The translations under genes were made by a program, and so were the position numbers. Below the pieces are notes generated by a model. The model saw nothing but the letters and a program-made list of their open reading frames with translations. It was not told the origin of the DNA and did no database searches. Shown here piece by piece: positions 58,141 through 64,000 of a stretch of DNA of 64,000 nt (the first letter of the stretch is position 1; each line of letters starts with the position of its first letter). Source of the stretch: Sepiola atlantica (Eukaryota; Mollusca; Cephalopoda; Sepiida; Sepiolidae); contig OY744521.1 of NCBI GenBank assembly GCA_963556195.1, forward strand, positions 130,868,288 through 130,932,287, in the 5' to 3' direction.

Positions 58141-58670
58141 GAGAAGACGAAAAAAAAAGACATTTTTCGTAGGGGCAGTATGGAGAAAGTGTTCAAAATG
58201 AAGTAAATCCAAAAGTGAAATGTTGAAATCAAATCGGAGATGGAGCGCACTCAATTCCACTACTATTGATTTCAGACGAGGCGTATACACAATACAGCTT
58301 ATCACAGCCTTACCTTATGCCATGATGACAATCACTAGGTCACGTTTGTAGCGATGAAAAAGCGGGGTACGAAACAACGAAAGAATTGTTCTTTTCGATG
58401 CATGTTGTTTTTCCTTCTCTAATTTTCTCTTTTTTCATTTGCGTTGGCATATCTTCCATTATTTTTCCCCTCTTCTCTTTTTTATTATAGAAATCGTTTT
58501 TTTGTTCTCTCTCTTCGCAATTATTTTCTGTGTAATTATGTATTCACTTCTCACTAATTTTTCCTGGTTCACACTTTTCCTTTGTATTTCGAATTTTATT
58601 TCTTCCCCTTCTTAAGCTGGTTTTTTTTTCTGAAATACATTTTATTATTTATTTATTTCATTCTTTGATA
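58141..58670. other. AT-rich stretch
   Basis: Possibly the upstream part of the minus-strand pLTR up to about 58300; otherwise T-rich with nothing recognised. Confidence 0.4.
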
Positions 58671-59440
58671 TTTTTTACAGTAGGCCGGCGCTAAAAGTGC
58701 GTCAGCGTCGGTACTTTCCGGCGTTCAATGTAAACCGCCGGAAAGTCCTAAAGCTAGATGAATAAGTCGACGACAGATACACTTTCAAACTGAATGAAAC
58801 GCTGAACTGATGGAAAAGCGATTTGAACATGAATTTTACATGAATTTTTACATAGTTTCACTGCCTGATTCTTAACCATGCCTTAACCCTAATTTCTCAC
58901 CTTACATTAACCCTAATTCTTAATCCTGCCCCAACCCTATTCCTACCCTGACTTAACCCTAATTACTAACCCTGCCCTAACCCTAATTCCTTACACTCAT
59001 CTAACAATATATCTTAACTCTAATTCCTAACTCTGCCCTAAACCTGAACCCGAACGAAATCAGCAAAAATAATCAGTAAATAAAGTTTAAAAGAAAAGAA
59101 GAAATTTCGTAAAAAAATGTAAAATAAAACTTACTTGATTAACTTTTCACTGTTATCATCACTGTTATTTGTCTTTATGTTATGTTTAATAAGTAAATAA
59201 CGTAAAATAAACTTTTAAGTAAAATACGTACTTGAATCTTCGTTAAAAAAATAAATATTTATTTCATACAAAACTTTTTGCTAGTTTTGTCCCGCTTGTA
59301 AATCCAGCCTCGTTTCTGTTATTTTTGGATGCAGGTAAGTCAACAGATTTTTTTCATTCGGCACTGTCCGGCGTTTAACGTAAACATCCGGAAAGAACTG
59401 AGGCTGAGGATCTTTTAGCGCGAGCCCTACTGTAAAAAAA
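58671..59440. mobile_element. Non-autonomous TIR transposon, about 770 bp
   Basis: The ends are inverted: TTTTTTACAGTAGG at 58671 matches CCTACTGTAAAAAAA at 59425-59440, and similarity extends about 75 bases inward (GCGCTAAAAG, then CTTTCCGG...GTAAAC). The left TIR contains a perfect 11-bp hairpin ACTTTCCGGCG/CGCCGGAAAGT (58712-58745). No transposase is encoded, so it is MITE-like. The superfamily is undetermined and the target duplication is ambiguous. Confidence 0.75.
58872..59056. repeat. Telomere-like degenerate repeat
   Basis: Repeated TAACCCTAATTCYTAACCCTGCC-like units of about 23-25 bases built from AACCCTAA words, the complement of the animal telomere repeat TTAGGG. Lies inside the TIR element. 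Confidence 0.75.
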
Positions 59441-62400
59441 GTACCTCTTCGTTTTCCACTAGTTTTTCGTATTCGTTCTTTGCTTATTCCAGTTTTTATT
59501 TCGCTGTTTTTGTTGTTATTCATTCTTTTTTATGGTAGATGCCTCTTCTATATGAGTTTATTTCTCTGTGGGCTATTTTCAATTTAAAAATTAATTGTAG
59601 ACGATGGGCCTAAGCTTCCTCTTTGCCGTATCATAGTCACTCTCTCGCTTACCCTATTTTTTTTAGTTTCTACATTCAATTAGCGATGTATTTGGCATTG
59701 GGGCTATGATAGCTTTTCCATAATAATTTTCCCGGGCGGCTGTTGTTTTGCGCTGTTAGTATGTTGTATTTTTCATAGTATTCACTATAATTCAAATTGC
59801 AATCTATCAATTCAATTCTGCCTTATCCTTTATTATATTTTAGTCGTTATCGAATATTACTTTTTAGTAAACTATTGTTGTTACTTCTTATTCTCTCGCA
59901 TTTTTTCTTTTTTACATTGATTATTTCAGTTACTGTCTTTCTTTAAGATTCCATTTCGTCATGTGATTACTTCCAATTGTCTTTGATTCTTACTTTCAAC
60001 CTTTCGGGCTACATTGTTTTATTATCCTTTCTTTCCCGTGCTGTTTACTGTATTTCATTTCATGTTATGTCATCTCGTGTTGTTTGTTCGTTCCCTATTT
60101 ATTTTCCTTACATTCTGGCGTAGCATACCCAACAAAGGTTCTTGTCTTGATCAAATACAATTCTCATCTACAAACACAATCAATCAGTAAAAAGGCCATA
60201 ACCATACGCCGTCCATTCGCTTTACCAACTCAACCTCGATTTCCTGAACGCAACTGATGTTTGTGTTAATCATTAGCTTCTTGATTTATGGCAAACCGCA
60301 AAGACAAGTTCATAAATAGAACAAATAGGCACTGTAAATTCGTGGACAATAGCTGATAGATTGGGTACGGTAATTTAGGCAGAGGTTCGGTCGTTTGTAA
60401 ATAGTTCGCTCATATATGGCTGGAAATTATGCTTCAGTCATGACGAATAGAATAAACAAAATGTCTTCACCGTCATCTGTTTGGTATTTCGCATTCATTA
60501 TTAATTGTTTGTCTGTCTTGCAATCTGAAAGGGACACATCCACATCTGCAATGTTTCGGGCCAAAATGGAAGATTTTATGTATATGCGGGCGAATGATCC
60601 GCGTGGGCTTTTCCATGATAGCTGAACAATTAATTAATTGTTTTTTTACAATTATAGCGGTGAAAATGAACTAAATACGTAATTAAGACACGCACAACTA
60701 ATACAATAACAGTCATATTGTTGCGTTTCAATCTTATGTCGTACAATAAGAATACTATGTTGCCGTAATCGTTAGAGAAATTGAAAGTTCACAAATTCGA
60801 TTCATACCTTTGTTTGTCAGTCGTTTCTTATGTTTCTCTGATAATCTTCTTAGAGCAGTGATCGTTGTGCTGAAATCAAAGTTTCTTATTTATACTATGC
60901 AAAGGTGTAAGTCGACTGAAGACTGATGGAAGAAAGAATACACTATCCGTTGATAATAGATAGAATTGAGAATTTAGAGCTTCAAAAAAGTTATTGTAAA
61001 CATTCCTGTAAATGAAAACTCATAAAAATACATTTTCCAAAACTTTAATAAATTTCACATTTTCAACTCTATTATTGCTGTATGTCATAGTGATCTACCC
61101 TATTGGGTCACTACATGGACTCTTCCCCACACTATGGATAGTGATAATAATGGTAACAAACAGTGTCCCAATTGACCAATCCAGAAACAGTCACTGACAA
61201 GACATTAGTTCTGTATTTTCCGTGAATTAACACTATTGCTAACTATCTTCTTACTGTCTTATTTCTTGTCAACCATTTCAGGCCACACCACTGTATTATC
61301 AACGACTGGAAAAAGTTATAAAACGATGTTTTTTAATAAAAATATTAACTACCACTTTATCAAGGCCGAGGCCACCCGTGGACAAGTGTTAATGTGATTT
61401 CTATTTATCCCCCCTCCAGGTGATTAGACACAAGTGTCATGTGGGTTTGATAGAAGCGTTTTAAGTGGAATGATGTTGTCACTATACACACAAAATATTA
61501 TAAATATTGCATAATCAAAATGTTTATGTTATGAGAGAAAATATATAGTTAACCATTTTCACATTTAAGGTAACAAAAAACTGTCTACTAAAATGTAATT
61601 TGATTTGCTGTAATAAATTTGGAATTTCCAAGTATATTATTAAATACACGCCCGAGAAGTGTTACTACAAATAGTGATTGCTAAATAGAATTCGTTGCTA
61701 AAGAGTAATGCACATGGTATTTGTTGTTAAACAGTAATGCACTGTGTATTTGTCTGCTGTCCTTTTGGGAAGAGATGCAATATCAAACACTAACCGATTA
61801 TTTCATAACAGATACTGAACGTTAAAAAGGCAAAGGTATCGAAAAAGCGAGAGTTCAGAGGTGACCCCAAAACGTCCGCGAAATCACGTGCTTTCCAGGG
61901 AAAGAGACTTCTATATTTCCCTGTTGTCACTTCAAACAAATTTGGCACGTACAACGCAGCTATGTGTACCGAGACAAACTATCGATATGTCGATCTATGC
62001 GGCTGTGTTTCCCACACGCGCACGTGATGTGTTATTTTTCTCTTTAATTCTCTCTTTAATAGTTTAATATATAAAATAAATGGCGGTTACTGTGTAATAT
62101 GCTTGAGATGCGGATCAACCTGGTTTATCGACGATTAAAACGGGTGTATAATAGTTTATACAATCTGAACAAGTACACTCTACGAAGATCAAACACAGCT
62201 TCTGTGTGAGCTTTTACTCAAATTATTCTTAATTATGTATTTATGAGCTTTTACAATAATAATGTACGGTCAGCATTAGCACTTGCCATACTTAAACAAC
62301 AAAACACGATTGCTAACTTTATTTTACTTATAAGTTTATACTATAGAAATTAATAACTGAGAATACAGATAATAATATGGGACTCGTGGTTATAACTGAT

Positions 62401-63311
62401 GTAAACATTGGTGTTGTGAAATTAGATTTTCTGAAGAAAAATTGTTTTTTAGTTACAAGCCGGAAAATCTGTAAGCATTATATTACAAATCATATTTAGT
62501 CGCCTCTTTCAAAAACTGAAGATGAAAATTCTTGCCGAGGTTTTTTTTAATTGAATCCACATTTCAATTTCTATAACCGTGAAATGTAAACTTGTGCGCG
62601 ATTTATTTATTTTGGAAAGTGATAATTAATGGAGGATAATAAAATTGATTTATTTCTTGTCATATTTTCATAAACATTTCATTCGCGTTTTTGAAAGTTG
62701 ATTACGCGATTTAAATGATGAACGAGATTAAATTAACAAGGAATTGATTTGATAAACGACTGTTTTAACAATTTCAAGTTTTCAAACTTTACTGAATAAC
62801 TTCGATATTTCGCTGAAAACATGAAGGTTCATTTATTAAAAATTGAGAAGAAATATTCTTGACAAATATTTATCACTTTTTATGTTTTTATTTAATTGTT
62901 CGTAGTTTTTTTATCGTGGGTGTTATTCTTACAACGTTACGGTCAGATCTTCAAGGAACCATGGCACCACTGATATATATGCTAAATGTTGTCAGTTCTA
63001 AGTGACAGCCATATGGAGTTGCAAGGTCTTATTCCAAGTACGGACAATACTAATAATACAATTATGAAGTACTTAAGACTTTTACCCGAAACCAACAAAA
63101 ACAGTCTACACCCGTGGATTAAATAAATGTTTTCATTTAAAATTCCGTACAGATGTCCGATTTCGACATAAAATTTCCTGAGTTCGACAAGAAGTATTTA
63201 CATATGGTCAAAGGTTACATTAACAGAAACGTGGTGAGTAGAGTAGTTGAATCAATATAATACAAATTATTAATCCTCATCACACAAAATTATGTACGGT
63301 ATTTTTTGATA
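59441..63311. other. AT-rich stretch without recognised genes
   Basis: Longest frames are 61-69 codons with no motif. No RNA gene or repeat family recognised. Confidence 0.45.
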
Positions 63312-63381
63312 TTTTACATTTTAATACCTTTTTTTCTGCTTTCTAGATAGAAAGCAGAAAAAAAGGTATTAAAATGTAAAA
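63312..63381. repeat. Perfect palindrome, 34-bp arms, 2-base loop
   Basis: 63312-63345 is the exact reverse complement of 63348-63381, with only GA between them. The arms start TTTTACATTTTAATACC and contain a 7-base T run and CTGCTTTCTA. No copy of the arm was seen elsewhere in the window. Confidence 0.95.
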
Positions 63382-64000
63382 AAGATCATTGTTGTGGTCT
63401 ATTCTATAATGATTTTTTCAAATGTTTACTCTTGGCTTTAGTCTTATCTTTTCTGTTTATTTCCATTTAAATGTCAATCTTGATGTCAGTTTTATTTTTT
63501 TTATTCGACGATGTAATGTTTTCCCAATTTCTAGATCTTGTATGTTTATTTTATTGAACACATTAAATTTATCAAAAATGCAAAGAAATGTTTGTGAGAA
63601 ATATTTATTACTGTATTTATTTTTTTCGTTTCTTGTTTTAATCTGTCTTTGTTTTATTTATTTATTGTTTATTTACTCTCTCTTTCTCTATTCCGATTTC
63701 CGTTTCGTTTATTCCTTTCATTTTCGTTCCTGAATCATTTTTATTTTCATTTATTCGTGGTATTATTTTCTTTTATTTTTCTTTCCCTGTGTTTTTTGTC
63801 TTTTACTGATTTATATTATGTAGCATCTCTGTATTTTATTTACCTTTCCAACTTTTTTTCATATTAAATATGGATAGCAGAAGAAACAAAGTATTACATC
63901 ATTTAAACATAACATGGAAAAACCATAAAATTTCTCGAACTTAATTTAAAATTGTTTCTTTAAAATCCCCTGAATATGTTTTCTCCTTCTGATTTATTCT
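63382..64000. other. T-rich stretch
   Basis: Plus-strand T-rich sequence; the hydrophobic Phe/Leu/Ser frames at 63422-63867 are compositional. Confidence 0.45.

Overview
No intact protein-coding host gene can be supported in this window. It is AT-rich intergenic or intronic DNA, full of long (TA)n microsatellites and decayed retroelements. Degenerate SINEs, Penelope-like elements, Ty3/gypsy-type LTR elements, several LINE lineages, (AAT)n/(TAC)n LINE tails and pure (TA)n tracts together suggest a large lophotrochozoan genome. A cephalopod such as an octopus is my best guess, but this rests on general familiarity and not on a database match.

Layout. 1-9.4 kb: a CR1/jockey-type reverse transcriptase fossil (about 2.5-3.3 kb), then an LTR retrotransposon (about 4.97-9.42 kb) broken open by a second, opposite-strand LTR retrotransposon (6352-8278) with a 5-bp target duplication. 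9.7-10.5 kb: fossil of a widespread uncharacterised zinc-finger protein family, with a 15-bp minisatellite in its middle. 16-17.3 kb: large (TA)n arrays, a tRNA-headed SINE and a 5S rRNA-like element. 20-25.6 kb: a second tRNA-headed SINE, then a decayed Penelope-like element with direct pLTR-like repeats, then a third SINE on the minus strand. 27.8-29.8 kb: a second Penelope-like copy. 33.8-34.8 kb: a Ty3/gypsy gag-protease fossil. 36.7-37.1 kb: a 37-bp tandem repeat. 42.5-45.3 kb: three 3'-ends of one LINE family and a 137-bp tandem repeat. 49.4-51.1 kb: head-to-head Penelope-like pLTRs, an 800-bp (TA) tract and a 46-bp-arm fold-back element. 52.7-53.9 kb: a U2-snRNA-headed element and a LINE fossil ending in (TCTA)n. 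57.4-59.4 kb: SINE, pLTR, and a TIR transposon that holds telomere-like repeats. 63.3 kb: a perfect 34-bp-arm palindrome.

The most striking signal is RNA-level. Four SINE copies with three different sequences (16816-16931 +, 21427-21605 +, 25476-25620 -, 57556-57645 -) each place a hammerhead ribozyme-like fold directly downstream of the tRNA-type B box: stem I, CUGANGA, stem II, GAAA or a one-base variant, stem III, NUH site. A separate hammerhead motif recurs at one fixed position in at least four copies of the Penelope-like pLTR. Hammerheads in Penelope-like elements are established knowledge. The repeated tRNA-promoter plus hammerhead layout in SINEs is the feature here most worth testing as a possibly under-described self-cleaving retroelement system.
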